Assembly: GCA_004017275.1 (NCBI GenBank)
Contig: SAKE01000010.1
Span: 1 to 64,000, forward strand
DNA: 64,000 nucleotides
Direction of reading: 5' to 3'
Origin: Mesorhizobium sp.
GTDB lineage: Bacteria; Pseudomonadota; Alphaproteobacteria; Rhizobiales; Rhizobiaceae
Below, piece by piece: positions 45,995-55,699 of this stretch. The notes beneath the pieces are model-generated. The model did no database searches. It saw nothing but the letters and a program-made list of their open reading frames with translations, and was not told the origin of the DNA. Made by a program: the position numbers and the translations under genes. The stretch's first letter is position 1; each line of letters begins with the position of its first letter.

Positions 45995-47086
45995 ATGGCT
46001 GCCATATCAGCTGCCGCACCATACGTCGCCCGCGCCCGCGACCTGCACAACCGGGCGCTGTTGCGCGGTTGGCTCTATGTGGTGCTGCTGGTGCTGTTTG
46101 CGCTGGTGATGGTCGGCGGCGCCACCAGGCTCACCAATTCCGGCCTGTCGATCACTGAGTGGAAGCCGATCCACGGCGTGATCCCGCCCCTCAACGATGC
46201 CGAATGGCAAGAGGAATTCCAGCTCTACCGGCAGATTCCGCAATATGCCGAGCTCAACAAGGGCATGAGCATCGAGGCGTTCAAGTCGATCTTCTGGTGG
46301 GAATGGGCGCACCGCCTCCTGGCGCGCAGTGTCGGCCTGGTGTTTGCCTTGCCGCTGCTGTTCTTCTGGGCGACGCGCCGCATAGAGCGCGGCCTGGGGC
46401 CGAAACTCCTGGGCATTCTCCTGCTCGGCGGCCTGCAGGGCGCCATCGGCTGGTGGATGGTGGCCTCAGGACTGGTCGACCGCGTCTCCGTCAGCCAGTA
46501 CCGGCTGGCGACCCACCTGACACTCGCCGCGCTGATCTTCACAGCGACCATGGTGGTCGCGCGCGGGCTGGCGCCGCATTCCGAGCCTGCCGCCGATCGG
46601 TCGACGCAGAGGCTGGCCGGTTTTCTGGTGCTGCTGGCGCTGATCCAGATCTATCTCGGCGGGCTGGTCGCCGGGCTCGATGCCGGTCTGAGCTACAACA
46701 CCTGGCCGCTGATGGACGGCAAGATCATCCCGGGCGATCTGCTCATCCTCGAGCCGGCATGGCGCAATTTCTTCGAGAGCCCGAAGACGGTGCAGTTCGT
46801 CCATCGGCTCGGCGCCTATACGGTGTTCGTCGTGGCCTTGTGGCACATGATCGCCACGCGCCGGCGGCTGCCAGGCTCAACGCACGCCCGACGCGCGACG
46901 CTGCTGTTTTTGGCTGTGCTGGTGCAGGCCTCGATCGGCATCGGCACGCTGCTGATGCATGTGCCGCTGCATATGGCGCTGACCCATCAAGCTTTTGCTT
47001 TGATCGTGTTGGGCTTTGCATCAGCGCATTGGCGCGGCACCAAGGGCGCCTATCCCTTGCCAACGGATATAGCTCTGAGAGGCTGA
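45995..47086 (+). CDS. ctaA: Heme A synthase
   Basis: 363 residues from the ATG at 45995. Eight membrane helices with heme-binding histidines in [31 protein letters not shown] and ALTHQAF, and the [20 protein letters not shown] motif at the first loop. It oxidises heme O to heme A for cytochrome aa3 oxidase. Confidence 0.95.
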   Translation: MAAISAAAPYVARARDLHNRALLRGWLYVVLLVLFALVMVGGATRLTNSGLSITEWKPIHGVIPPLNDAEWQEEFQLYRQIPQYAELNKGMSIEAFKSIFWWEWAHRLLARSVGLVFALPLLFFWATRRIERGLGPKLLGILLLGGLQGAIGWWMVASGLVDRVSVSQYRLATHLTLAALIFTATMVVARGLAPHSEPAADRSTQRLAGFLVLLALIQIYLGGLVAGLDAGLSYNTWPLMDGKIIPGDLLILEPAWRNFFESPKTVQFVHRLGAYTVFVVALWHMIATRRRLPGSTHARRATLLFLAVLVQASIGIGTLLMHVPLHMALTHQAFALIVLGFASAHWRGTKGAYPLPTDIALRG

Positions 47087-47171
47087 TCCCTAGCCTATCG
47101 GCCAGTCACATCCAGAATTCGTTGGAAGACATCGTCTTCTCATCGCGGTTATCGTGCCGCAGCAAGTGCGA

Positions 47172-47945
47172 TCAGAAGCTTGCCCGCACCGCCCGGATCG
47201 CCTCGGCGATCGACAATTCGCGGTTCTCGTCGACCGCATTTTCGTCCTCAAAATGCCAAGCGGCTGACAGGCAGCCATAGGCGATGGCATGATCGAGGAT
47301 GGCTGCTGGTGTCTGGCTCAGTGTTCCGGCAAAGATCTCGGCCATATGCGCGATCCGCTCCGGATCGAGGCAAAGCTCATCCCGGTCAAGCGGGTTGTAG
47401 AGCATGTTCGCGGCGTCGAAGCCGGGGTCGCCCAGAACGCCCTTCGGATCGATCGCCAGCCAGCCGCGCGGTCCGTGCAGGATGTTCTCGTGATGCAGGT
47501 CGCCATGCAGGGGCCTGATATCGTGCGGATTGTCCAGCAACCGATCGGCAATGACAGCGGCCTCGACGTAGAGGCTGTCTTGGCCGGCGTCACGGTCGGC
47601 GTTCGCCTTGTTGAACAGGCTGGCAAACCGTTCCCTCAGCGGCTGAAGTTCGGGCGGGAAGGGGTCTTTCCCAGGCGAAAACAGTTTTGCCATCACCTCC
47701 GCTGCGATTGCGGTCGCCGCAAAGTCGCCCTGTTCGTCGAGAACCTGCTGCAGAAGGGTTTCACCGGCATATTCGAGCAGCATGCTGTGGCCGTCGCGGC
47801 CGAGCAGGCGCACCGCGCCTTCGCCGCGCCGCCAGGCGTGCGAGCCGTCTTTGCGCAAAACCATCCAGATGCGGCTCGAAAAGGTTTCGGCAATGAGTTC
47901 GGGCGCGCTGACGTTCCAGCACGCCGGAAATGCTAGCGTGTCCAT
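47172..47945 (-). CDS. Streptomycin/hydroxyurea-type phosphotransferase (APH-fold), probably damaged
   Basis: 257 residues. C-terminal lobe is intact: HGDLHHEN (147-154) and DPKG (166-169), the catalytic and metal-binding motifs of the APH(6)/hur kinases. In the N-lobe the sequence jumps from WMVLRKDGS (about residues 27-35) to HAWRRGEGAVRLLGRDGHS: the usual strand with the ATP-binding lysine (A-V-V/M-L-K) and the following helix are missing, about 20 residues. Overlaps the argC stop by one base (TGATG). A catalytically impaired protein is likely. Confidence 0.78.
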   Translation of the reverse strand: MDTLAFPACWNVSAPELIAETFSSRIWMVLRKDGSHAWRRGEGAVRLLGRDGHSMLLEYAGETLLQQVLDEQGDFAATAIAAEVMAKLFSPGKDPFPPELQPLRERFASLFNKANADRDAGQDSLYVEAAVIADRLLDNPHDIRPLHGDLHHENILHGPRGWLAIDPKGVLGDPGFDAANMLYNPLDRDELCLDPERIAHMAEIFAGTLSQTPAAILDHAIAYGCLSAAWHFEDENAVDENRELSIAEAIRAVRASF

Positions 47946-48871
47946 CAGAGGCCGAGCATCAGGTCCATATTCTGGACAGCGGCACCCGAGGCACCCTTGC
48001 CGAGATTGTCATAGACCGCCAGCAGCAGGGCCTGCGCACGTTTGTCGTTGGCAAAGACGTAGACCTTCATCCGGTTGGTGCCGTTGTAGATCTCCGGATC
48101 GATCTCCGGCATCCGCTCCGAATGCGCATACGGCGCCACCTCGACCACACCGCCCTTGATGGCGGCGAAATGGTCGGCAATCGCCGCATGCAGCTCCGCG
48201 CCTGTCGGGACATGGTCGAGGCCGCCAAGCTGCAATGGCACAACGGTAATCATGCCTTGCGCGAAATTGCCGACCGCCGGCTGCATGATCGGATCATGCG
48301 ACAGCCTGGCATAGGCCCTGAGTTCCGGCACGTGCTTGTGCTGCAGGGTGAGGCCGTAGGGCAGGAATTCCGAGGCGTCCTCGCCCTTGGCCACATAGTC
48401 CTCGATCATCGGCCGTCCGCCGCCCGAATAGCCCGAAATGCCGTTGACGGTGATCGGGAAATCGGCAGGCAGCAGGCCGGCAGTGACCAGCGGCCGCAGC
48501 GTCGCGATCGGTCCCTGCGGCCAGCAGCCGGGGTTGGCGACGCGTTTTGCCGAGGCGATTGTCTTCGCCTGCACTTTGTCCATCTCGGCGAAGCCATATG
48601 CCCAGCCTTCGGCCACGCGGTGCGCGGTCGACGCATCGATCACCTTGGTGGTGTCGTTGGCGATCAGCGAAACACTCTCTTTGGCCGCATCGTCAGGCAG
48701 GCACAGGATCGCGACATCGGCGGCATTGAGGAACTCTGCGCGCGCGGCCGTTTCCTTGCGGCGCTCGGCGGGAACCGAGATGATTTCCAGGTCGCCGCGG
48801 TCGGCAAGCAGCGCCCGGATCTGCAGGCCGGTGGTGCCGTGTTCGCCGTCGATGAAGATTTTCGGTTTCAT
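47945..48871 (-). CDS. argC: N-acetyl-gamma-glutamyl-phosphate reductase (type 2)
   Basis: 308 residues. Start IFIDGEHGTTGLQIR (nucleotide-binding), then catalytic Cys116 in VANPGCWPQGPI; short form of about 300 residues without the long N-terminal extension. Reduces N-acetylglutamyl phosphate to the semialdehyde in arginine synthesis. Follows speB by 30 bases. Confidence 0.94.
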   Translation of the reverse strand: MKPKIFIDGEHGTTGLQIRALLADRGDLEIISVPAERRKETAARAEFLNAADVAILCLPDDAAKESVSLIANDTTKVIDASTAHRVAEGWAYGFAEMDKVQAKTIASAKRVANPGCWPQGPIATLRPLVTAGLLPADFPITVNGISGYSGGGRPMIEDYVAKGEDASEFLPYGLTLQHKHVPELRAYARLSHDPIMQPAVGNFAQGMITVVPLQLGGLDHVPTGAELHAAIADHFAAIKGGVVEVAPYAHSERMPEIDPEIYNGTNRMKVYVFANDKRAQALLLAVYDNLGKGASGAAVQNMDLMLGL

Positions 48872-48901
48872 GGATCGATCAAATCCCCTGATATCTCAAG
48901 A

Positions 48902-49912
48902 CTATATGCCCTGACCTTGATTCACTACGGTGCTGTTGTGGTTGCCGTTGTTGTTCAGCTCTTCAAGCCGGGCCTTTCGTTCCGCCAGCAGTCCGAGATA
49001 CTGCATGGCCACCATCGAGCCGGCGATCGCCGTTATATCGGCGTGATCATAGGCCGGCGCAACCTCTACGACATCGGCGCCAACAATATCGATCTGGCTG
49101 AGCTGGCGCAGCGTCGACAGGATCTTCGCCGAGGACGGTCCGCCGGCAACCGGCGTGCCGGTTCCCGGCGCATAGGCCGGATCGAGGCAGTCGATGTCGA
49201 AGGTCAGATAGGTCTTCTTGCCGCCGGTGCGGTCGACGATGGCGTAGGCGATATCGGACGCCCGCATTTCCTCGATTTCATGGCCGTAGAGGATCTTGAT
49301 GCCGAACGTGTCGGGCGCATGGGTGCGTATGCCGATCTGGATCGAGCGGTCGGGATCGATGATGCCTTCCTTGACGGCGCGGCCGACAAAGGATCCGTGG
49401 TCGATGCGCTTGCCGTCGTCCGGCCAGGTATCCTGATGCGCGTCGAACTGCACCAAAGCGAGCGGACCATGGATGGCGGCATGCGCCTTGAGCAGCGGCC
49501 AGGTGACGAAATGATCGCCGCCGAGCGTCAGCAGGAAGGCGCCTGATTTCAGGATCTTTGCCGCTTCGCGCTCGATCGTGCCTGGCGTCTTTTGATGGTT
49601 GCCCGAATCGAGCAGGCAATCGCCATAGTCGACGACCGCCAGATGCTCGAACAGGTCGCGTGAAAACGGATATTGCGGGTCGTTGTCGAGGATCGCCGAG
49701 GCACGGCGGATCGCCTGCGGCCCGAAACGGGCGCCAGGCCGGTTGGTGACGGCGGCGTCGAAGGGAATGCCCCACACCACAGCGTCCGCGCCCTTCACGT
49801 CCTTGGTGTATTTGCGCCGCATGAACGACAGCGCGCCGGAATAGGTCGGCTCGAACGCGGCACCCGTTTTGGAACGGGCGGTGAAGGCGTGGTCGATGGT
49901 GTTGTTCGCCAT
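48902..49912 (-). CDS. speB: Agmatinase/ureohydrolase family protein
   Basis: 336 residues from the ATG at 49912 (AAGGA six bases upstream). Binuclear manganese site motifs are complete: GGDHFVT (about 140-146), DAHQDT (about 165-170) and DIDCLDPAYAPGTGTP (about 242-257). It should hydrolyse agmatine (or a related guanidino compound) to putrescine and urea. Upstream of argC in the same orientation. Confidence 0.9.
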   Translation of the reverse strand: MANNTIDHAFTARSKTGAAFEPTYSGALSFMRRKYTKDVKGADAVVWGIPFDAAVTNRPGARFGPQAIRRASAILDNDPQYPFSRDLFEHLAVVDYGDCLLDSGNHQKTPGTIEREAAKILKSGAFLLTLGGDHFVTWPLLKAHAAIHGPLALVQFDAHQDTWPDDGKRIDHGSFVGRAVKEGIIDPDRSIQIGIRTHAPDTFGIKILYGHEIEEMRASDIAYAIVDRTGGKKTYLTFDIDCLDPAYAPGTGTPVAGGPSSAKILSTLRQLSQIDIVGADVVEVAPAYDHADITAIAGSMVAMQYLGLLAERKARLEELNNNGNHNSTVVNQGQGI

Positions 49913-50036
49913 TACGAATCCTTGTTTTTCATCGGGGTGCAACAACTACAGAACCGGCACGGAAGATGCCAGTCACAGCTTGGCGAGACGGAATGGCGCT
50001 GAGCGAGTGCCACGGCAAGACAGGACTTGTATCATC

Positions 50037-51245
50037 ATGACGCAGACGGCGTTTCTCAACCCCACCCGTGCCGTGGCGTCGACCCACAGCGGCACGATCG
50101 CCGGCGAACGCTTCCTGGTTCTCGATTCGTGGCGCGGCATCTGTGCGCTTCTGGTGGCGCTGTTTCACTTCCCGACTGGTTCGACGATTTCGCAAAGCGC
50201 CTTCATCGGTTCGTCCTATCTGTTCGTCGATTTCTTCTTCGTCCTTTCCGGCTTCGTCATCGCCAGCAGCTACGGCAACCGGCTGAGCCAACCGCAACAG
50301 GTCGCTCGCTTCGCCCTGGTCCGTTTCGGCCGCATCTACCCGCTGCATCTGCTCATGCTTGCCGCCTTCGCCGGCTTCGAGCTGCTGCGACTGATGCTGC
50401 CGCAATTGCACGGCACCGGGGCTGCTCCCTTCACCGGCGGTTTCGATCTCGACAGCCTGCTCGCCAATCTTTTCTTGCTGCAAGGTGTCGGCTTCGAGGA
50501 TCATCTGACCTGGAATGCGCCGAGCTGGAGCATTTCGGCCGAATTCTTCGCCTATCTGCTGTTTGCCGGCGTGGTCTTGGTCGCCGGCGCGCGCGCCTGG
50601 ATATGGTTCGTCGCTGCCGCCGTCACCGCGCCGCTGTTCCTGCTCGCCTTCTCGACCCATCATATGGATGTGTCTTTCGATTTCGGCTTCATTCGCTGCC
50701 TGTACGGCTTCTCGCTCGGTGCCTTGCTTGCGTGGTTTCAGCATGATTCCATTGCAGGGGCGCGACAGGCTCTCGCCAGGGGCGGTCCGCAGATGGGCTG
50801 GACCCTTGCCGAGATCGTCATGGTGGCCGTCATCGTGGTTTTCGTCTCGCTGACGGGCGACAATGATTTCGGCATCGCGGCGCCCCTGGTGTTCGCGCTG
50901 GCCCTGTTTCTGTTCGCCCATGAAGGCGGCTGGATCAGCGTCTTGCTGAGAACCCCCTTCATGCTGACGCTCGGCGCGCTGTCCTATTCGATCTACATGG
51001 TCCACATCTTCGTCCAGGCGCGCATGATCAATGTTGCGGGGCTCGTCGAGCGCAAGCTCGGCCTCGGCCTGATCGGCGACATCGTGTTGCGCGGCCAGCC
51101 TGCCACCGGATTCGGCGCCGGCTGGACGGGATCGGTGGCGATCTTCGTCATGCTAGCCGCCATCATTGCCGCCTCCTGGATCACCTGGCGTTTCGTCGAA
51201 ATGCCGGCCATGGCGTGGTTCCGCCGGCTCTCGAAACGCATCTGA
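50037..51245 (+). CDS. Acyltransferase 3 family membrane protein
   Basis: 402 residues from the ATG at 50037. Ten or so helices; the opening LVLDSWRGICALLVALFHF carries the R-x10-H pair of acyltransferase 3 proteins and SYLFVDFFFVLSGFVIA follows. Such enzymes O-acylate exopolysaccharide, lipopolysaccharide or secreted glycans. Target unknown. Lies in the stretch that separates speB-argC from rplM-rpsI. Confidence 0.88.
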   Translation: MTQTAFLNPTRAVASTHSGTIAGERFLVLDSWRGICALLVALFHFPTGSTISQSAFIGSSYLFVDFFFVLSGFVIASSYGNRLSQPQQVARFALVRFGRIYPLHLLMLAAFAGFELLRLMLPQLHGTGAAPFTGGFDLDSLLANLFLLQGVGFEDHLTWNAPSWSISAEFFAYLLFAGVVLVAGARAWIWFVAAAVTAPLFLLAFSTHHMDVSFDFGFIRCLYGFSLGALLAWFQHDSIAGARQALARGGPQMGWTLAEIVMVAVIVVFVSLTGDNDFGIAAPLVFALALFLFAHEGGWISVLLRTPFMLTLGALSYSIYMVHIFVQARMINVAGLVERKLGLGLIGDIVLRGQPATGFGAGWTGSVAIFVMLAAIIAASWITWRFVEMPAMAWFRRLSKRI

Positions 51246-51328
51246 CGCATTCCGCTAGCCGGCTTCGTTCACCCAGATGTCACGGGCATCGCCTATCCGG
51301 ATTGCGATCCGGCAAGGAGCGATTCTCG

Positions 51329-52387
51329 ATGCGGACCATTTGGCTGAGCCTTCTGCTTTCCGCCACACTGACGGCCTCTGCAAGCCAGTCACTGGCCGGC
51401 GAAACACGCGCCAGGCAGATTCTCGACCGCTTTGAGCATGCCAACCAATGGCGAGACCACGTCATGGTGGCCGCGCATCGCGCCGGCAGCATGCAGGCCG
51501 GCAAGACGCTCTATGCGGAAAATTCGATTGCCGCCGTCGAAGGCTCGATCGCCATGGGCGCCGAAATCGTCGAGGTCGACATCCGTCGCTCGAAGGACGG
51601 TGAGTTCGTCGTCATGCATGACAGCTGGCTCGACCGAACCACCACCTGCAAGGGCGAGGTAGTCAAGTACACGCTGGCCGAACTGAGGACCTGCCGGCTG
51701 GTGATCGAGGGCACCGGCATCGTCACCGATGAAACGGTCTCGACCCTGCGCGAGATGTTGCTGGCAACCAGGGACAGGATCCTCATCAACCTCGACAACA
51801 AGCTCGACGTCGGCGACCTCTCGGGCATGATCGCGGTCGCTCGCGATCTCGGTATGGCCGAGCAGGTCATCGTCAAGGAGAACCTGTGGAATCAGAACAG
51901 GATCACCACGGTCAAGGCCGCCATGGGCGCCATCGGCGGTGGCTTCCAGTTCATGCCGATCATTGCCGATGACGCGGTCCATGATGCCGGTTTCGCCGGG
52001 ACGGTGGACCGCGCCTTTTCGCCGCGCGCGATCGAGCTGATCAACTGGCGGGCGGGCGCCGAGACTCTGACCGAGACCGGCGGCCCGCTGTTCAGCACGC
52101 GCATGCGCGCAGCCGCGGTGAAGGGCGACTGGCACATCTGGGCCGACACCTACGCCATCGTCAACAAGCCGGGCGGATTCCTGGCCGGCGGCCGCGGCGA
52201 CGAACTGGCGGTTAGGGCCAGCCTGCCGCGTGAAAGCTGGGGGTTTTGGGCCGATCGCGGCGCCACCATCATCCAGACGGACGAGCCGAAAGCGGCCATC
52301 GACTGGTTGGCCGCGAATGGTTTTCGCGTGCCTTATGCCGACGAGGCGCGGCCGGCTGAGCCGGCGAATACGGCGAGCATCAATTAG
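51329..52387 (+). CDS. Glycerophosphodiester phosphodiesterase family protein, exported
   Basis: 352 residues from the ATG at 51329 (AAGGAG upstream). Signal peptide 1-22 ending LAG/ETR. GDPD motifs: AAHRAGS (about 47-53, HR pair), ENSIAAVEGSIAMGAEIVEVDIRRSKDGEFVVMHD with the catalytic E-x-D and second histidine. Predicted to hydrolyse glycerophosphodiesters in the periplasm, supplying glycerol phosphate. Confidence 0.88.
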   Translation: MRTIWLSLLLSATLTASASQSLAGETRARQILDRFEHANQWRDHVMVAAHRAGSMQAGKTLYAENSIAAVEGSIAMGAEIVEVDIRRSKDGEFVVMHDSWLDRTTTCKGEVVKYTLAELRTCRLVIEGTGIVTDETVSTLREMLLATRDRILINLDNKLDVGDLSGMIAVARDLGMAEQVIVKENLWNQNRITTVKAAMGAIGGGFQFMPIIADDAVHDAGFAGTVDRAFSPRAIELINWRAGAETLTETGGPLFSTRMRAAAVKGDWHIWADTYAIVNKPGGFLAGGRGDELAVRASLPRESWGFWADRGATIIQTDEPKAAIDWLAANGFRVPYADEARPAEPANTASIN

Positions 52388-52400
52388 CAACGCTGGCGCT

Positions 52401-52542
52401 TCACCCCACCCGGCGCTACGCGCCGACCTCCCCATCGAGGGGAGGTAGGAGGTCGCGGCTATTTTCGATCCGCCGAAGTATTGCGCGGCGCCCTACCTCC
52501 CCTTGATGGGGAGGTAGGGCGCCGCAGGCGCGGGTGGGGTGA
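52401..52542. repeat. Palindromic intergenic repeat, imperfect copy
   Basis: Left half TCACCCCACCCGGCGCTACG, then CGCCGACCTCCCCATCGAGG, is the same as the first arm at 54495. The right half ends GGGTGGGGTGA with mismatches. It lies between the phosphodiesterase and aldo/keto reductase genes. Confidence 0.75.
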
Positions 52543-52610
52543 CAGCCGAGCCCTAAAAGGCCCGTCCGAAGACGGCCTTCACTTCAGTAGCTGAATGCAG
52601 TTCCTGCGCC

Positions 52611-53483
52611 TCACGCAGCCTTAGCCATACCGTCCAACTCTCCGAGCACGTCGTCCGAAAGCGCCAGTTCTGCAGCGGCGAGGTTTTCCCGCAAATGCCC
52701 GACCGACGATGTGCCGGGGATCAGCAGGATGTTGGGCGCGCGGCGCAGCAGCCAGGCCAGCGCGACCTGCATCGGCGTGGCGCCGAGGCGCGCTGCGATT
52801 TCCGACAGGGTGAAGGATTGCAGCGGGTTGAAGCCGCCGAGCGGGAAGAACGGCACATAGGCGATGCCGTCGCGGGCAAGGTCGTCGATCAGGGCATCGT
52901 CGCCGCGATGCGCCAGATTGTACTGGTTCTGCACGCAGACGATCTCGGTGATCCCACGTCCTTGCGCGATCTGCGCCGGCGTCACGTTGCTCAGCCCGAT
53001 ATGCCTGACCAGGCCCTTTTGCTGAAGCTCGGCCAGAACGGTAAGCGGCGCTTCGATCGATCCCTCGGCTGGACCATGGGTGTCGAACATGATGCGCAAA
53101 TTGACCACATCAAGCACCTCGAGCCCGAGATTGCTGAGATTGTCGTGCACCGCCTGGGTCAGCGCTTCGGGAGAAAAGGCCGGCAGCCACGATCCATCCG
53201 TGCCGCGGCGGGCGCCGATCTTGGTGACGATGACGAGATCGTCCTTGTAGGGCGCCAGCGCCTCGCGGATCAGCAGGTTGGTGACGTGCGGCCCATAGAA
53301 ATCGCTGGTGTCGACGTGGTCGACGCCTTGCGCAACAGCTTCTCGCAGCACGGCCAGTGCCGCGTCATGGTCTTTGGGCGGCCCGAACACGCCGGGTCCG
53401 GCGAGTTGCATGGCGCCGTAGCCGAGCCGTTTTACGGTATGGCTGCCAAGGGTGAAGGTGCCGGCGTGCTGTATATTGGACAT
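52611..53483 (-). CDS. Aldo/keto reductase
   Basis: 290 residues from the ATG at 53483 (AAAGGAG upstream). The AKR signature is visible: GVDHVDTSDFYGPHVTNLL with the catalytic tyrosine and aspartate, VIVTKIGARRG with the lysine, and HIGLSNVTPAQI. An oxidoreductase, probably NADP(H)-dependent. Substrate unknown. Divergent from the LysR gene, a common pairing with a local regulator. Confidence 0.9.
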   Translation of the reverse strand: MSNIQHAGTFTLGSHTVKRLGYGAMQLAGPGVFGPPKDHDAALAVLREAVAQGVDHVDTSDFYGPHVTNLLIREALAPYKDDLVIVTKIGARRGTDGSWLPAFSPEALTQAVHDNLSNLGLEVLDVVNLRIMFDTHGPAEGSIEAPLTVLAELQQKGLVRHIGLSNVTPAQIAQGRGITEIVCVQNQYNLAHRGDDALIDDLARDGIAYVPFFPLGGFNPLQSFTLSEIAARLGATPMQVALAWLLRRAPNILLIPGTSSVGHLRENLAAAELALSDDVLGELDGMAKAA

Positions 53484-53574
53484 GGTTGATCTCCTTTGAG
53501 GACGCAGAGATAGGCGCTGCTCAACCTCGTGATAATCGGGTACAATCCAAACAGGCTGTACGGAATGACGAACA

Positions 53575-54474
53575 ATGATGGACCTCAGTGATCTGAACGC
53601 CTTCGTCGCCGTGGCGCGCGCCGGCGGCTTCCGCGACGGCGCGCGTGCAAGCGGCGGCAGTGCCTCCGGCTTGAGCGAGGCGGTGCGCCGCCTCGAGGCG
53701 CAGCTCGGTGTCAGGCTGTTCAACCGCACGACGCGCAGCGTCGTGCCGACCGAGGCGGGCCTCAGCCTGCTGGAACGGCTCGGCCCGGCGCTGTCGGAGG
53801 TGGAGGCGGCGCTGGACGTGGTGAACGGCTTTCGCGACAGGCCGGCGGGCTCGTTGCGCCTCAATGTGCCGGTCAGCGCCGCGCGGCTGATATTGCCCGA
53901 CATCGTGCCTGGCTTTCTTGCCGCCTATCCCGGCATCAGGTTGGAGGTGATCGCTGACGAGAATTTTGTCGACGTGCTGGCGGCCGGCTGCGACGCCGGC
54001 ATCCGCTACGACGAACGGCTGGAGCAGGACATGATCGCGGTGCCGATCGGACCGCGCGTGCAGCGTTTCGCCACTGCCGCCAGCCCTGCCTACCTAGATC
54101 GCCATCGGCGGCCGCAACACCCGAGCGACCTGCTTGGCCATTCTTGCATACGCGGCCGTTTTGCCAGCGGCGCGATGCTGCCGTGGGAATTCGAGCGCAA
54201 CGGCGAGGTCGTCCGGATCGATCCGACGGGGCCTCTGATCGTGCGCATCGGTGGAGCGACCGATCTCGCTGTCGATGCGGCCATCGCCGGCACCGGCATC
54301 ATCGGCCTGTTCGAGGGTTGGCTTCGCCCCTACTTCGAAAGCGGCGCCCTTGAGCCCATCCTGGAACCGTGGTGGCAGAGTTTTCCCGGACCATTCCTCT
54401 ATTATCCCGGTAGGCGCCTGGTGCCGGCCCCACTGCGGGCGTTCATCGACTATATCAAGGGCGGCAAGGCCTGA
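53575..54474 (+). CDS. LysR-family transcriptional regulator
   Basis: 299 residues. N-terminal helix-turn-helix LNAFVAVARAGGFRDGARASGGSASGLSEAVRRLEAQLGVRLFNRTTRSVVPTEAG (about residues 6-62), then the effector-binding domain. Divergent from the aldo/keto reductase with a 91-base gap that should hold the operator, so it probably controls that gene. An ATG one codon later (53578) is equivalent. Confidence 0.92.
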   Translation: MMDLSDLNAFVAVARAGGFRDGARASGGSASGLSEAVRRLEAQLGVRLFNRTTRSVVPTEAGLSLLERLGPALSEVEAALDVVNGFRDRPAGSLRLNVPVSAARLILPDIVPGFLAAYPGIRLEVIADENFVDVLAAGCDAGIRYDERLEQDMIAVPIGPRVQRFATAASPAYLDRHRRPQHPSDLLGHSCIRGRFASGAMLPWEFERNGEVVRIDPTGPLIVRIGGATDLAVDAAIAGTGIIGLFEGWLRPYFESGALEPILEPWWQSFPGPFLYYPGRRLVPAPLRAFIDYIKGGKA

Positions 54475-54494
54475 CCTGTTTTATGCCGGCACCA

Positions 54495-54604
54495 TCACCC
54501 CACCCGGCGCTACGCGCCGACCTCCCCATCGAGGGGAGGTAGGGTTCCGCGCTCTTCTACCTCCCCTCGATGGGGAGGTCGGCGCGTAGCGCCGGGTGGG
54601 GTGA
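54495..54604. repeat. Perfect 48-bp inverted repeat
   Basis: Bases 54495-54542 and 54557-54604 are exact reverse complements with a 14-base loop. The arm begins TCACCCCACCCGGCGCTACG and ends GAGGGGAGGTAG. It shares its left half with the element at 52401. It lies between the LysR gene and the rpsI terminator and could form a very stable cruciform or hairpin. Confidence 0.9.
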
Positions 54605-54624
54605 CTGCCGAGCCCCCAAAAGCA

Positions 54625-54648
54625 AAAGGCCGCCCGAAGGCGGCCTTT
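54625..54648 (-). terminator. Rho-independent terminator of rplM-rpsI
   Basis: AAAGGCCGCC and GGCGGCCTTT pair exactly with a CGAA loop. On the minus strand it follows rpsI by 25 bases and ends in TTTTGCTTTTGGGG-like T-rich sequence. Confidence 0.8.
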
Positions 54649-54673
54649 CGATTGTCTGAAGCTGCGAAGCTGC

Positions 54674-55150
54674 TTAGCGCTTCGAGAACTGGAACGAACG
54701 ACGGGCCTTCGCCTTGCCGTACTTCTTGCGCTCGACGACGCGGCTGTCGCGGGTCAGGAAGCCGCCCTTCTTGAGCACGGCGCGCAGCGTCGGCTCGTAG
54801 TAGGTCAGCGCCTTGGAAATGCCGTGGCGCACGGCGCCGGCCTGGCCGGAAAGACCGCCGCCGACAACTGTCGCGACGATGTCGTACTGGCCGGCGCGGT
54901 TGGAGGCGATGATCGGCTGGTTGAGGATCATCTGCAGGACCGGACGCGCGAAATAGGTCGCGAATTCCTTGTCGTTGACGATGATCTTGCCGGAACCCGG
55001 CTTCACCCAGACGCGCGCAATGGCGTTCTTGCGCTTGCCGGTGGCGTAGGCGCGGCCCGACTTGTCGAGCTTCTGGACGTGGACGGGGGCCGCCGGCTGC
55101 GTGTTGCCGGTGGCGGCGCCCAGTTCTGCGAGCGAGGAAAGCTCAGCCAT
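54674..55150 (-). CDS. rpsI: 30S ribosomal protein S9
   Basis: 158 residues. Central [20 protein letters not shown] (about 35-54) and the C-terminal RRSFQFSKR tail are characteristic; the N-terminal 30 residues are the rhizobial extension. One base separates it from rplM. Confidence 0.97.
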   Translation of the reverse strand: MAELSSLAELGAATGNTQPAAPVHVQKLDKSGRAYATGKRKNAIARVWVKPGSGKIIVNDKEFATYFARPVLQMILNQPIIASNRAGQYDIVATVVGGGLSGQAGAVRHGISKALTYYEPTLRAVLKKGGFLTRDSRVVERKKYGKAKARRSFQFSKR

Positions 55151-55151
55151 C

Positions 55152-55616
55152 TTATGCGACCTTCTTGTTCTTGGAATTCAGCTTGGCCACGTCGAGGATC
55201 TCGGGCTGCTGGGCGACATGCGGATGCTCGGCACCTGCGTAGACGCGCAGGTTCTTCATCTGGCGACGGCCGAGCGGACCACGCGGGACCATGCGCTCAA
55301 CGGCCTTCTCGACGACACGCTCGGGGAAACGACCCTCGAGCAGCTGGCGCGCGGTGCGCTCCTTGATGCCGCCGGGGTGGCCGGTGTGCCAGTAATAGAC
55401 CTTGTCGGTGAACTTCTTGCCGGTGAACACCACCTTGTCGGCATTGATGACGATGACGTTGTCGCCGTCGTCGACATGCGGGGTGAAGGTCGGCTTGTGC
55501 TTGCCGCGAAGATGATTGGCGATGACAGTGGCCAGACGACCGACGACGAGACCTTCGGCGTCGATCAGGATCCACTTCTTCACCACATCCGCAGGCTTCT
55601 GCGAAAAGGTTGTCAT
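55152..55616 (-). CDS. rplM: 50S ribosomal protein L13
   Basis: 154 residues. Conserved [45 protein letters not shown] and [21 protein letters not shown]. First gene of the rplM-rpsI operon; its leader starts at the promoter at 55740-55768 and holds a terminator-like hairpin. Confidence 0.97.
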   Translation of the reverse strand: MTTFSQKPADVVKKWILIDAEGLVVGRLATVIANHLRGKHKPTFTPHVDDGDNVIVINADKVVFTGKKFTDKVYYWHTGHPGGIKERTARQLLEGRFPERVVEKAVERMVPRGPLGRRQMKNLRVYAGAEHPHVAQQPEILDVAKLNSKNKKVA

Positions 55617-55699
55617 GTTTTCTGCTCTCGGTTCTGACCTTCACGAAGAAGGCGTTTCTTGTTGCTTGGATTGGCGAAAAGCGCTTGCCCGTCGCCAAT

